A DNA stretch of 64,000 bases from NCBI GenBank assembly GCA_002722095.1, contig PBKG01000003.1:111927-175926 (forward strand), written 5' to 3'. Source of the DNA: Rhodospirillaceae bacterium (lineage in GTDB: Bacteria; Pseudomonadota; Alphaproteobacteria; UBA8366). The stretch's first letter is position 1. Each line of letters opens with the position of its first letter. The position numbers and the translations under genes are program-made. The notes below the pieces were generated by a model. It was given only the letters and a program-made list of their open reading frames with translations. It made no database searches and was not told where the DNA came from. Below, in pieces: positions 48,332 through 58,040 of the stretch.

Positions 48332-49282
48332 ATGGCATTCGATGATCTCGAAGAAGGCCCGGAAATCTTCGTCAAACGGATCAAGATCCACGAAGAGGGG
48401 CATCACGGCGGCGCCTGGAAAGTAGCGTATGCGGATTTCGTGACCGCAATGATGGCCTTTTTTCTGCTGCTTTGGTTGTTGAATGCCACCACCGAAGATC
48501 AAAAACAGGGTATTTCCAACTATTTCGAGCCTATCGGCGCCGTCAAAGGTTCGACTGGCAGCGGAGGGTTGTTTGGCGGCATTTCGGCGACCGATCCCGG
48601 CCCGATCCCCGAACCCGGCCAGACCACTTCGACCACTGTCGACCGCGATTCATCGGACCGATCGAAAAAGGAAGCCGAGACCAAGAAGGGCGATCCCGAC
48701 GAGCAGACCAAATCGAAAACCGAAGTACCCGGTGTCGACCCTGCCCATGAAGAACGCCAATTAGAAGCGGCTAAGGCGGCAGTTCAACAGGCTATGGCGC
48801 AGATCGAAGAGCTACAGGAGCTGGCACCGTCGGTGATGATCGACATTGTTCCTCAAGGTCTTCGTATCCAATTGATGGACAATGACAAAAATCCGTTATT
48901 CGCGCCCGGTAGCGAATATCTGAATGTAAATGGACGAAAATTGGTTGCCATGGTGTCCGAAGTAGTTACCCGGCTGCCAAACCAACTCTCCATTACCGGC
49001 CATACGGATACCGCGGAATATCAAAAAGGACCTTCTGGACGGTCCAATTGGGAGCTTTCGATCCGGCGAGCCAACTCCGCACGCCGGGCGCTAAAAGCAA
49101 ACGGTATCCCCGACCAGCGGGTCAAAACCGTCGACGGTCGAGCAGCCACACAATTGCTTGATGTCGATACCCCCACATCGCCCCTCAATCGGCGAATTGC
49201 GGTGCTGGTTCTGCGCAAAGCCAAGAAGCGGACCCAGAAAGAGCTGGCGCCGACACGCATTTTCAAAGCACCGACTCAGTAA
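48332..49282 (+). CDS. motB: Flagellar motor protein MotB, copy 2
   Basis: A 316-residue MotB paralogue, 18 bases after the first. The membrane segment is nearly the same, with Asp35 conserved; the linker differs in sequence (TTTVDRDSSDRSKKEAETKK), and the OmpA-like domain has LSITGHTDTAEYQKGPSG and SPLNRRIAVLVL. Both look functional, so the stator might use either or both with the one MotA. Confidence 0.95.
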   Translation: MAFDDLEEGPEIFVKRIKIHEEGHHGGAWKVAYADFVTAMMAFFLLLWLLNATTEDQKQGISNYFEPIGAVKGSTGSGGLFGGISATDPGPIPEPGQTTSTTVDRDSSDRSKKEAETKKGDPDEQTKSKTEVPGVDPAHEERQLEAAKAAVQQAMAQIEELQELAPSVMIDIVPQGLRIQLMDNDKNPLFAPGSEYLNVNGRKLVAMVSEVVTRLPNQLSITGHTDTAEYQKGPSGRSNWELSIRRANSARRALKANGIPDQRVKTVDGRAATQLLDVDTPTSPLNRRIAVLVLRKAKKRTQKELAPTRIFKAPTQ

Positions 49283-49360
49283 CGCTAATGGCTATAGGGA
49301 CTTGCGAATAGTCTGCCAGTTACCATCTATAAACTTGAACCTGCATCGGAATGCATTTCT

Positions 49361-49855
49361 GTGAAGCTGAACCTACCGCAACGCGCTGACGCCACGTTCG
49401 ACTGGGAGGATACCCCGCCGGACCCACTAGCGAATCCTGAATATTACGACGGGCTGTTGTGGCGTCGTCCGATCGCATTTGCCATCGATCTCGCAATCCT
49501 AGCCGCAATTATGGCAACACTGTTCTTCGCAAACATTGTCACGTTCGGTCTATTGGGCATCTTTATCGCCGTATTGTGGCCGGTCATCATTCTCGTTCTT
49601 TATGACACATTCCTAATCGGCGGCCCGGGCGCTGGTACAGTTGGTATGCGGTGCGTCGGTCTCGAAGTACGCAGCTGGCAGGGCGCACGCCCGACCCATT
49701 TGCAAGCCGCGATCATGTCAGCGATCTTCTGTCTAATTACGCCCTGGACCGCGGGCCTGATCCTGGTGATCGGGCTTTTCAGCGACCGGCGCCGATTGGC
49801 GCATGATTTCCTCTCGGGTACGGTTGTGATCAATCGACGAAGCGAGCTTGATTAG
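49361..49855 (+). CDS. RDD-family membrane protein
   Basis: A 164-residue protein with the RDD domain: WRRPIAFAIDLAILAAIMATL, a second helix pair, FLIGGPGAGTVGMRCVGLEV and the C-terminal FSDRRRLAHDFLSGTVVI. Three to four membrane helices. Starts with GTG at 49361. RDD genes often sit before the arginyltransferase gene in this class; function unknown. Confidence 0.88.
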   Translation: MKLNLPQRADATFDWEDTPPDPLANPEYYDGLLWRRPIAFAIDLAILAAIMATLFFANIVTFGLLGIFIAVLWPVIILVLYDTFLIGGPGAGTVGMRCVGLEVRSWQGARPTHLQAAIMSAIFCLITPWTAGLILVIGLFSDRRRLAHDFLSGTVVINRRSELD

Positions 49856-49926
49856 GCCACCGACGCGTTGAATTCACCAATAAGCTGCGGCATCATATTT
49901 CAAGTATCACAGAACGAAAGTTCGTA

Positions 49927-50661
49927 ATGACGTTTCAACGCCCATCGACAAGATTACTGACCTTCTACCGCTCTGCGCCGATGCCGTGTCCCTACCTAAA
50001 AGGACAGTCGGAACAGCAGCTGTTTACCGAACTCAGCGGCGCCACAGCGCAGGAACAATTTGAAGCGTTGAGCCGCGGCGGATTCCGTCGCTCGCATCAA
50101 GTTATCTATCGACCGGCCTGCAGAAACTGCAACGCGTGCATACCGGTACGGGTGTCGGTGGCGAATTTCGAAATGACCAAATCCTGGCGCCGTATCGTCA
50201 ATGCCAATTCCGATCTCAACGCAGGCAACCGAGGTAAAAATGCGACCGATGAGCAATTCGCACTATTTCAACGCTACGTGACCACCCGCCATGGCGACGG
50301 CGAAATGGCGAATATGACCCGGCGAGACTACGGGGCCATGATTTTAACCAGTCCCGTAGAAAGTTCGATTTTTGAATTCCGCACACCCGACCGCAATTTG
50401 GTAGCAGGTTGCCTTGTCGATCACTTGAGCGACGGTATTTCGGCGGTTTATTCCTTTTTCGATCCGGACTGCGATCGTAAAAGCCTCGGCAGCTATATCG
50501 TTTTATGGCTCATACAGCATGCCCGGCTGCACAATCTCGATCACGTCTATCTCGGCTACTGGGTCGAGGACAGCCAGAAAATGGCCTACAAAGCGCGCTT
50601 TCGCCCACTAGAAGGTTTTGGCCCCGATGGCTGGCGGGAAATAGATTCTACTGATTGTTAA
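49927..50661 (+). CDS. bpt: Aspartate/glutamate leucyltransferase or arginyltransferase (Bpt/Ate family)
   Basis: A 244-residue N-end-rule transferase that adds leucine (Bpt) to N-terminal acidic residues from aminoacyl-tRNA, marking proteins for ClpAP. Cys motifs CPYL and YRPACRNCNACIPVRV, and YSFFDPDCDRKSLGSYIVLW with YLGYWVEDSQKMAYKARFRPLE (split), are diagnostic. Bacterial members are usually Bpt, though sequence alone does not fully separate Ate. Converges with parC. Confidence 0.93.
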   Translation: MTFQRPSTRLLTFYRSAPMPCPYLKGQSEQQLFTELSGATAQEQFEALSRGGFRRSHQVIYRPACRNCNACIPVRVSVANFEMTKSWRRIVNANSDLNAGNRGKNATDEQFALFQRYVTTRHGDGEMANMTRRDYGAMILTSPVESSIFEFRTPDRNLVAGCLVDHLSDGISAVYSFFDPDCDRKSLGSYIVLWLIQHARLHNLDHVYLGYWVEDSQKMAYKARFRPLEGFGPDGWREIDSTDC

Positions 50662-50700
50662 AAAAAAGCCCGATTAGTTTTCGTTGCTAAACCTTCGGCT
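50660..50700 (-). terminator. Terminator overlapping the end of parC
   Basis: On the minus strand an imperfect hairpin pairs AGCCGA...TTTAG with CTAA-TCGG(G)CT around the parC stop codon and is followed by eight T. Confidence 0.45.
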
Positions 50701-52905
50701 CTTAGCAAAGCCTTTCGGGACAATTCGGCCCGCTTGCGCGCGCTTGCCAAGCCAATCCTTGAGGTCGGTCTCGGTCCGGGTCTTTTCGCCGATTTGCCAG
50801 CTTAAACCTTCGTTTAGCGCAAAAACTTTGGCATCCGACAACGCGCCCTTGTTATAGCGCTGCATTATGACACCGCGTCCGCGAGTCATTTCGGGTAATT
50901 CGCCGATCGGGAAGAGAACCAGCTTCCGGTTCTGGCCGACCACTGCAACATGATCACCAACCGCCGGCACACAAACAGCTGCCTCCGCATCGCCGCCTAT
51001 ATTAAGGATTTGCTTGCCGCCCCGTGTTTGGGCGACCACGTCCTTCTCCTGAACCAGGAACCCGCGACTATCGGAGGCTGCAACCAGCAATTTACGTTCC
51101 GGATCGTGGACCATCAGCGCCACGATATCCTGATCGTTCGGCAAATCGACCATCAAGCGAACCGGCTCGCCAAATCCACGGCCGCCCGGCAAACGATCGA
51201 CAGGCACCGTATAGAATCTGCCGTTGGTCGCGAACAGGATCAGCTTATCGGTGGTCTGAGCGTGGAGAGAAAAACGATGCCGGTCACCTTCCTTGTATTT
51301 GAGTTCAGCACCTTTCTCCAAATGGCCCTTTGCAGCTCGCACCCAACCCTTGGCCGAGCACAGCACAGTCACCGGTTCGCGATCGATCATTGCTTCCAAT
51401 GGGATCACCACCGCCGACGGCGCCTTGCCGATTTCAGTTCGGCGCTGGCCAAGCTCTGTTTTCGGGCCGAACCGCTTTTTCAGATCGGTGATCTCGCTTG
51501 AAATTCTTTTCCAACGCTTGGCTTTGTCCTTAAGCAACCCGCGAATTTGCGTTCGCTCTTTGGTCAACGCCCCATGCTCCTCTTTTATCTCGATCTCTTC
51601 GAGCTTCCGCAAATGCCTGAGGCGCATATTGAGGATCGCATCCGCCTGCACATCCGAAAGCTTGAATTTCTTCATCAGAACCGCTTTCGGCGCATCCTCT
51701 TCGCGGATGATACGGATCACTTCGTCGATATTGAGGTAGGCGATCAAATAGCCGCCCAACACCTCCAACCGGTCTTCAATCTTGCCCAACCGGTATTTGT
51801 TGCGCCGGACCAGCACTTCGTGCCGATGGTCGAGGAACGCTTGCAACACTTCGCGCAGATTCATCACACGCGGCACCCGGCCATGATCGAGCACATTCAT
51901 GTTGAGGGAAACCCGGCTCTCGAGATCGGTTTGACGGAAAAGCGATTCCATTAAGACGTCAGGATCCACATTGCGGCTCTTGGGTTCGATGACGAGGCGC
52001 ACATCAGTGGTGGATTCGTCGCGAATATCCTCGATCATGGTGAGCTTTCGCGCATGCATAAGCTCGGCAATCTTTTCGATCAGTTTCGCCTTCTGCACCT
52101 GGTAGGGAATAGCGGTGACGATAATGCTGTAGCCGCCGCCCTTGACGCGCTCGACCTCATAGGACGCACGAACGCGAAACCCGCCACGTCCTGTCTTGTA
52201 GGCTTGGACGATAGTCTCCCGATCCTCGCACAGTACGCCGCCGGTGGGAAAATCCGGACCCGGGATCATATCGATGAGCTTACCGATCGTAGCGTTCGGC
52301 CGTTTAATGAGATGCAGAAGTGCGGTGCAAATCTCCGCCACATTGTGCGGCGGAATGCTGGTGGCCATACCGACCGCAATTCCGGCCGCACCGTTGGCTA
52401 GTAGATTGGGGAAATTCGCCGGCAACACCTCCGGCTCCGCCCCCTCGCCATCGTAGGTCGCACGATATTCGACGGCATCTTCGTCGATCCCTTCGAGCAA
52501 CGCATGAGCCACATCTGTCATCCGCGCTTCGGTGTAGCGCATGGCGGCCGCATTATCGCCGTCGATATTGCCGAAATTACCCTGCCCGTCGACCAACGGA
52601 TAACGAACCGCAAATGATTGCGCGAGCCGTACCATGGCGTCATAGATCGCCGCGTCGCCATGGGGATGAAACTTACCCATCACATCGCCGACGATACGCG
52701 CGCATTTTTTAAATCCACTATCGGGATTGAGTCGCAGTTCACGCATTGCAAACAGCAAACGTCGATGCACCGGCTTAAGCCCATCGCGTACATCCGGCAA
52801 TGAGCGCGCCATGATCGTCGACAGCGCATACGACAAATAGCGCTCGCCGAGCGCATCTTCGAATGCGACCGGCCGAATTTCGCCAGCTTCGGAAGTTTTC
52901 GCCAT
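50674..52905 (-). CDS. parC: DNA topoisomerase IV subunit A
   Basis: A 743-residue ParC that decatenates daughter chromosomes. The catalytic Tyr124 is in [13 protein letters not shown], and the quinolone region reads [12 protein letters not shown]: the Ser usual at the first drug-contact position is Ala85 and the acidic one is Asp89. Beta-propeller repeats fill the C-terminus (residues ~480-720). GGAGAG sets the ATG. Full length. Confidence 0.97.
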   Translation of the reverse strand: MAKTSEAGEIRPVAFEDALGERYLSYALSTIMARSLPDVRDGLKPVHRRLLFAMRELRLNPDSGFKKCARIVGDVMGKFHPHGDAAIYDAMVRLAQSFAVRYPLVDGQGNFGNIDGDNAAAMRYTEARMTDVAHALLEGIDEDAVEYRATYDGEGAEPEVLPANFPNLLANGAAGIAVGMATSIPPHNVAEICTALLHLIKRPNATIGKLIDMIPGPDFPTGGVLCEDRETIVQAYKTGRGGFRVRASYEVERVKGGGYSIIVTAIPYQVQKAKLIEKIAELMHARKLTMIEDIRDESTTDVRLVIEPKSRNVDPDVLMESLFRQTDLESRVSLNMNVLDHGRVPRVMNLREVLQAFLDHRHEVLVRRNKYRLGKIEDRLEVLGGYLIAYLNIDEVIRIIREEDAPKAVLMKKFKLSDVQADAILNMRLRHLRKLEEIEIKEEHGALTKERTQIRGLLKDKAKRWKRISSEITDLKKRFGPKTELGQRRTEIGKAPSAVVIPLEAMIDREPVTVLCSAKGWVRAAKGHLEKGAELKYKEGDRHRFSLHAQTTDKLILFATNGRFYTVPVDRLPGGRGFGEPVRLMVDLPNDQDIVALMVHDPERKLLVAASDSRGFLVQEKDVVAQTRGGKQILNIGGDAEAAVCVPAVGDHVAVVGQNRKLVLFPIGELPEMTRGRGVIMQRYNKGALSDAKVFALNEGLSWQIGEKTRTETDLKDWLGKRAQAGRIVPKGFAKSRRFSNEN

Positions 52906-52982
52906 ATCAATCTCTCCTACAAGATATTGATAGCATCCCCCCCTTTATACGCAAGACCTAGTGGTACAGAAGAAGCTATTTT

Positions 52983-53702
52983 TCAGGATTCGAGACCGAA
53001 TTTAGCTGCAAGGCGAAGCCTGGTATCGGGTAATGCCCGTTGGCGGGGCTGGAAAACGTGACGCTGAAGGAAATAGCCAGTGAGGGCGAGACCGTCGGCT
53101 ATGTCGCTTTCTGCCGCTTCCCCATGACCCCGCAAAAATGCCGGCAAGGCGAACAACTTTTCCTTATAGGGCTCCCCGGCAGACCTCGAAACAGCGCGAC
53201 CGGACTTAGGTGAGACATAGATCAGATCGTCGGTGTCCCCCGTTGCCGCGCATTCCTCGAGATCGAGCCCGAAGCCAATATCCGTCAATAAGTGCAGCTC
53301 CCAATATACATAGGTCGCCGCCCAATATTCGCCTTCGAGTGCCTCCATTAAGGCAGCGAATGATTGGTAAAGGCCCGGGCAGGGGTCGCGCTCTGGCAAA
53401 GTGGCTTCGACTAATGCAGCTGCCGAGGACATCGCAGCCAGTCGGGCTGGTTCGTCGAGCACCAAGGCCACGGCACTGGATTGAAGCTCCAAGGTAAAAG
53501 TGCCGAGATGCTCTTCGAGACGGGCACGCCAAATTGCGTCCACTTTATTACCGGTTTGCAGAAGACCTCTTTGACGACGGGACTGGCCTCCCCTCACCAG
53601 CCCTGCATGGCGACCGTTTTCCGCGGTTAACAGACTTACGATCGCAGCCGACTCCCCATGGGGGCGAACCGCCAACACATAACCTTCGTCTTGCCATTCC
53701 AT
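52983..53702 (-). CDS. recO: DNA repair protein RecO
   Basis: A 239-residue RecO, which loads RecA with RecR at gaps. The N-terminal OB fold (DEGYVLAVRPHGESAAIVSLLTAENGRHAGLVRGG, split) and the helical C-terminal domain (WELHLLTDIGFGLDLEECAATG) are clear. In the RecO-Era-Rnc order, 19 bases after era. Confidence 0.95.
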   Translation of the reverse strand: MEWQDEGYVLAVRPHGESAAIVSLLTAENGRHAGLVRGGQSRRQRGLLQTGNKVDAIWRARLEEHLGTFTLELQSSAVALVLDEPARLAAMSSAAALVEATLPERDPCPGLYQSFAALMEALEGEYWAATYVYWELHLLTDIGFGLDLEECAATGDTDDLIYVSPKSGRAVSRSAGEPYKEKLFALPAFLRGHGEAAESDIADGLALTGYFLQRHVFQPRQRALPDTRLRLAAKFGLES

Positions 53703-53721
53703 TTAGCGCTGCCCCATGCGC

Positions 53722-54633
53722 TCAAGCATCGAATTTCAATCCCCACGGCTCGTACCGCGCTCGATCCTCCATCCATTTCTCACGTACTTTTACAAACAAG
53801 AAAAGATGGACTTTGCGACCGAACAATTCGGCAAGTTCGGTTCGAGCCTCGGTGCTAATCCGTTTGACCATCGCGCCGCCTTTGCCGAGAACGATAGACT
53901 TTTGCGTATCGCGCTCGACATAGACGGTTTGGCTAATCTTGACGCTGCCGTCGTCGAAATCCTCCCATTCCTCTGTTTCCACCGTCGCCGAATAGGGAAC
54001 CTCCTGACGAAGGGCAAGAAATATTTTTTCGCGTGTCACCTCGGCCGAAATCAGACGGAGCGGCATGTCAGACATCTGATCCTCGGGAAAGTGCCAGACG
54101 CCTTCCGGTACCGTGCCCGCGAGTTGATCCAGCACATCGCCAATACCACCGCCATCGGCTGCCGAAATCATGAAAGTGGCGATGAACTGTGCCCGCTCGT
54201 TAAGCGCCGCACTCAAGGCCAACAAGGTTTCACGTTTCACGAGATCGATCTTATTCAACACCAAGACCGCCGGGCATTTTGAGGACGCAAGCCCGTCCAA
54301 TATCCGCTCCACATCGGCGTCCATTCCAATCGAAGCGTCCACCATCAACAAGGTAACGTCCGCATCGGCCGATCCCGACCAGGCCGCATCGACCATTGCC
54401 CGATCGAGACGCTTGCGCGGTGCAAAGATACCCGGCGTATCGATGAATGCAATTTGGCTTTGCTCATGCACCATAATACCGAGGACGCGGGTCCGTGTGG
54501 TTTGGACCTTGGGTGTCACGATACTCACCTTGCTGCCCACGACACGATTGATAAATGTGGATTTACCCACGTTAGGCGGGCCAATGACGGCGACAAATCC
54601 GAAGCGCGGCGGACTCTTCGACGGCTCAGTCAT
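53722..54633 (-). CDS. era: GTPase Era
   Basis: A 303-residue Ras-like GTPase with KH RNA-binding domain, needed in 30S assembly (16S 3' end). G1 GPPNVGKST (about 18-26), G3 IDTPGIF, G4 LNKIDLV, and the C-terminal KH stretch SIVLGKGGAMVKRISTEAR are visible. ATG 54633 overlaps the rnc stop by 8 bases; the longer frame is a shadow of rnc. Confidence 0.97.
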   Translation of the reverse strand: MTEPSKSPPRFGFVAVIGPPNVGKSTFINRVVGSKVSIVTPKVQTTRTRVLGIMVHEQSQIAFIDTPGIFAPRKRLDRAMVDAAWSGSADADVTLLMVDASIGMDADVERILDGLASSKCPAVLVLNKIDLVKRETLLALSAALNERAQFIATFMISAADGGGIGDVLDQLAGTVPEGVWHFPEDQMSDMPLRLISAEVTREKIFLALRQEVPYSATVETEEWEDFDDGSVKISQTVYVERDTQKSIVLGKGGAMVKRISTEARTELAELFGRKVHLFLFVKVREKWMEDRARYEPWGLKFDA

Positions 54634-55288
54634 CGCCCAAGTTCGCCAACATATTAGCGGCGGCCTCTTGTTCCGCTGCACGTTTGGAAGATCCTGTTCC
54701 TTCGGCTGCAGACGACGGCCCAACGCTAACAGAGACAGTAAAGACGGGCGCGTGATCCGGCCCCTTGCGGCCGATTAACTTGTAGACCGGCAAGTTTCCG
54801 CCCCGCGCTTGTGTCCACTCCTGCAGACTTGTCTTAGCGTCCTGCGGTGGCTCGACTGTCGCGTGCAGTGCCTCGCCAAAATATCGTTCGACGACCACCC
54901 GCACCGGTGCCAAACCACCATCCAGGTAAACCGCGCCTAGCAGGGATTCGAATATGTCCGCGAGGATGGCATCGTTCTCGCGCTCACCGCTTTCCACCTC
55001 GGGCTCACCCATACGAATATGTGGCGCGAATCCGGCAGTGCGGGCGATTTCGGCAAGAGTCTCGCGCCTAACCAGCGCATGAAAACGCCGGGACAAATCG
55101 CCTTCCGGTTCATTGGGGAATGCATCGATAAGGAGGTCGGCAATTACCAAACCCAACACGCGATCGCCTAAAAATTCGAGCCGCTCGTAGTTCGATGCAT
55201 CGCCAGTGCTTCGGTGGGTCAGCGCCGTCGTTAACAGCTCTTCATCGGCAAAATTGTAACCCAGCAATTCCCTCAGCTCAGCTGGCAT
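54626..55288 (-). CDS. rnc: Ribonuclease III
   Basis: A 220-residue RNase III: the endonuclease signature ERLEFLGDRVLGLVIADL (residues 35-52), the second acidic site NDAILADIFESLLGAVYLDGG, and a C-terminal double-stranded RNA-binding domain (residues ~150-218, ending GSSKRAAEQEAAANML). It processes rRNA and regulates structured transcripts. AGGTGGG precedes the start. Confidence 0.97.
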   Translation of the reverse strand: MPAELRELLGYNFADEELLTTALTHRSTGDASNYERLEFLGDRVLGLVIADLLIDAFPNEPEGDLSRRFHALVRRETLAEIARTAGFAPHIRMGEPEVESGERENDAILADIFESLLGAVYLDGGLAPVRVVVERYFGEALHATVEPPQDAKTSLQEWTQARGGNLPVYKLIGRKGPDHAPVFTVSVSVGPSSAAEGTGSSKRAAEQEAAANMLANLGDD

Positions 55289-55309
55289 CGCATCCCACCT
55301 CGGTCGCCG

Positions 55310-56116
55310 CTACTCGATGCTATCGAATAATCTGCCATAGCGGATCGCAAAGGGCCATTTCCAGATTTCCCAAAAGCGCGCACTGCCGTCGGTCGAAAAG
55401 AACAAAAACTCCGCGCGACCGACAAGGTTTTCTACGGGAACGAAACCGACTTGAGATAGCACACGACTGTCAGCGGAATTATCGCGATTATCCCCGAGTG
55501 CGAAGAAATGGCCGGCAGGGACCGTAAACTCTCGAGTTTCATCCAGTGCTCCGAAATCGCCTTGCTCTTCGATGATAAGGTGCTTCTTTCCGCCCGGCAG
55601 CGTCTCCACATATTGGGGGACACGACGGATTTGTCCGAACGAGGTCGTGACCTCGAATCCAGCAATCGGCTTTCTTGGGACACGCGTGCCGTTGATATAG
55701 AGCAGTCCTTTTCGCAACTGAATTCGGTCGCCCGGTAAGCCGACAATCCGTTTTATGTAGTCGGTTCGATTGTCGGACGGCAGTTTGAAAACGGCAACGT
55801 CCCCACGTTCGGGTTCGCTCGCGAACACACGCCCTGAAATCGGAGCCAGGCTGAACGGGAATGAATGCCGCGAATAGCCATAGGAGTATTTGGAAACAAA
55901 AAGATAGTCACCGACCAAAAGGGTCGGGATCATCGAACCGGACGGAATATTGAATGGCTCGTAAGCGAATGTTCGAATGACCAACGCGATCGCAACCGCA
56001 TATACGATGGTGCGCAGCGTATCCATCCAACCGCCGCCCGAATCCGTACCGGACCCCGAGCCACCTTTGGATTTTGCATTAGACGAAGAATCTAAATTAT
56101 CTGGCTCGATAGGCAT
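55310..56116 (-). CDS. lepB: Signal peptidase I
   Basis: A 268-residue membrane protease. A Ser/Gly-rich N-terminus precedes one helix (TIVYAVAIALVIRTFAY), the catalytic Ser61 is in IPSGSMIPTLLVGDYLFVSK and Lys122 in DYIKRIVGLPGDRI; FALGDNRDNSADSR is box E. It removes signal peptides of exported proteins such as the lectin and Cys-heptad ones here. 22 bases ahead of rnc. Confidence 0.97.
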   Translation of the reverse strand: MPIEPDNLDSSSNAKSKGGSGSGTDSGGGWMDTLRTIVYAVAIALVIRTFAYEPFNIPSGSMIPTLLVGDYLFVSKYSYGYSRHSFPFSLAPISGRVFASEPERGDVAVFKLPSDNRTDYIKRIVGLPGDRIQLRKGLLYINGTRVPRKPIAGFEVTTSFGQIRRVPQYVETLPGGKKHLIIEEQGDFGALDETREFTVPAGHFFALGDNRDNSADSRVLSQVGFVPVENLVGRAEFLFFSTDGSARFWEIWKWPFAIRYGRLFDSIE

Positions 56117-56208
56117 AATTGGTTGCGTTTAGTGGAAAATGTTTAATCAGCATGCGCGGCAAGATATGGGAGCGCGTATGGGGCAATGTCAAGCAACACG
56201 GACTTTTC

Positions 56209-56610
56209 CTACGTTACCGGCTCGCCGGAGATAATCACGATCACCTGTGCAATCGGAAACTCGTCGGTGATGCTGACATCTATTTTCGCGACCATACCGT
56301 CCGGCGTAATCTCACTCAGGCGCTTCAAGGCGCCGCCGGTAAGCTCCATGGTAGGTTTTCCGCCCGGCAGGTTGACCACGCCCATGTCAGACCAAAAGAC
56401 ACCGCGACGAAATCCGGTGCCAAGCGCCTTGGAACATGCCTCTTTTGCAGCGTAGCGCTTGGCGTAACTTTCCGCACGGTTCCGCCTACGGTCGGATTTC
56501 TCGCGCTCAATCTCGGTAAAACAGCGTTGCTCAAACTTACCCGGGAATCGCTCCAGCGTTTTCTGGATACGCCGAATATCGATCAGATCGCTCCCGATAC
56601 CGATGATCAC
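56209..56610 (-). CDS. acpS: Holo-ACP synthase
   Basis: A 133-residue AcpS that puts the phosphopantetheine arm on acyl-carrier protein. [14 protein letters not shown] with its metal-binding Asp, [20 protein letters not shown] (Glu ligand) and [20 protein letters not shown] end ([11 protein letters not shown]) are seen. GTG at 56610 overlaps the pdxJ stop as GTGA, and is preferred to a GTG five codons upstream. Confidence 0.96.
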   Translation of the reverse strand: MIIGIGSDLIDIRRIQKTLERFPGKFEQRCFTEIEREKSDRRRNRAESYAKRYAAKEACSKALGTGFRRGVFWSDMGVVNLPGGKPTMELTGGALKRLSEITPDGMVAKIDVSITDEFPIAQVIVIISGEPVT

Positions 56611-57353
56611 GTCGCCTGACCCCACGCTCTTGCTTCATCCATCAAATCGCGCATTCTTTCGACCGCTGCCTCGAAGCCAATGAAAATCGCCTCGCCAACC
56701 AAAAAATGACCGATGTTGAGTTCGACAAGACTCTCGATTGCCGCCACCGGCATAACCGTATCGAAACCAAGCCCGTGGCCGGCATGGCATTCGAGCCCGA
56801 TCTCGGCCGCGTGCCGCGCCGCCTCGGCGATGCGTGCCAATTCTTCTACACGGCGATCGCCGATCTCCTCGCAATAGCGCCCCGTATGGAGCTCGACTAC
56901 AGGCGCCCCCAATTCTTTTGCCGCATCGAGCTGCGCTGGTGAGGGTTCGATGAAAAGCGAGACCCGAATACCCGCCTCGCCCAAAGGTGCGACGAAATCG
57001 GTAAGCGCATCTTTGGCGCCAATCGCATCGAGGCCTCCTTCCGTGGTCCTTTCCTCGCGTTTCTCGGGCACGATACAAGCGGCATGTGGCCTCACCGCAA
57101 GCGCAATTTTCTGCATCTCCGCCGTCGCCGCCATCTCGAGGTTAAGCGGCCGATCGATCTCGGCCTTCAGGAGCTCTATGTCCGCATCCACGATATGACG
57201 CCGATCCTCACGCAGATGCGCGGTAATACCGTCCGCACCGGCGGCAATTGCCATTCGAGCTGCCCGGAGTGGATCGGGATGTTCGCCACCGCGGGCATTT
57301 CGAACGGTTGCCACATGGTCGATATTGACCCCAAGCCTGAGCCGATCAGGCAT
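56607..57353 (-). CDS. pdxJ: Pyridoxine 5'-phosphate synthase
   Basis: A 248-residue TIM-barrel enzyme making pyridoxine phosphate from deoxyxylulose 5-phosphate and 3-hydroxy-1-aminoacetone phosphate. [32 protein letters not shown] and [12 protein letters not shown] are diagnostic. ATG 57353 overlaps the DUF2062 stop; pdxJ-acpS is the standard pair. Confidence 0.98.
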   Translation of the reverse strand: MPDRLRLGVNIDHVATVRNARGGEHPDPLRAARMAIAAGADGITAHLREDRRHIVDADIELLKAEIDRPLNLEMAATAEMQKIALAVRPHAACIVPEKREERTTEGGLDAIGAKDALTDFVAPLGEAGIRVSLFIEPSPAQLDAAKELGAPVVELHTGRYCEEIGDRRVEELARIAEAARHAAEIGLECHAGHGLGFDTVMPVAAIESLVELNIGHFLVGEAIFIGFEAAVERMRDLMDEARAWGQAT

Positions 57354-57954
57354 CTTTCACCACCTTTTTCCTCGGCCTTCTGCGGGCGTTCTTGGACATA
57401 CGTTGGCGTCTACTCGCTTGGTAGGACTCCATTAGCGATTTTAGCGGCAAATAAAATCCGAACCAAATGACTGCCATGGACGGCACAGCACCGACCATCA
57501 TCGGCCACCAAATCGGCCAAACATGTTCGGCCAGAAAGGCTAAATCGCCCATCAACACACCATTGAACATATTCGAGAAAAACGCACCGAAATCGAGCGT
57601 TTCCGCACGCGTGCCCGGATCTCCGGCGCCCATCCAATGGCCGAGGTTGAACAGCCAAATCCAGATAAAGGGGAAGGTCCACGGATTGCCGACCGCTGTA
57701 CCGATGGCAGATGCAATCAAGTTAGATCTGATCAGCCAGGCCCAAACCGCGCCCAAAAAAAAGTGCAGTCCGACCAAAGGCGTGAACGAAACCGCAGCTC
57801 CACAGGCAAAGCCCGCCGCAATGCTGTAAGGCGTCCCCGGTAGCCGTCCCAAGCGATGGCGCAAATAGGAAAGCCAACGGCGCCAACCTAAAGACGGCCA
57901 CAAAATATTGCCGATTCTTTTCGGCAGGCTTGGTTTCTCTCTACGCTTGAACAT
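57346..57954 (-). CDS. DUF2062 membrane protein
   Basis: A 202-residue membrane protein of the DUF2062 family, with [29 protein letters not shown] and the typical [20 protein letters not shown] (split). Basic ends (RRRPRKKVV). Three to four hydrophobic helices. Its neighbours suggest a housekeeping role but none is known. Confidence 0.9.
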   Translation of the reverse strand: MFKRREKPSLPKRIGNILWPSLGWRRWLSYLRHRLGRLPGTPYSIAAGFACGAAVSFTPLVGLHFFLGAVWAWLIRSNLIASAIGTAVGNPWTFPFIWIWLFNLGHWMGAGDPGTRAETLDFGAFFSNMFNGVLMGDLAFLAEHVWPIWWPMMVGAVPSMAVIWFGFYLPLKSLMESYQASRRQRMSKNARRRPRKKVVKDA

Positions 57955-58040
57955 CGTTTAACAAGTGAATCCGTATCGGCGATTTAACAATCGCGTTGAG
58001 TCCTAGTCTTGATCAGATAATGGTCGCGGCGCCAGTGAAG

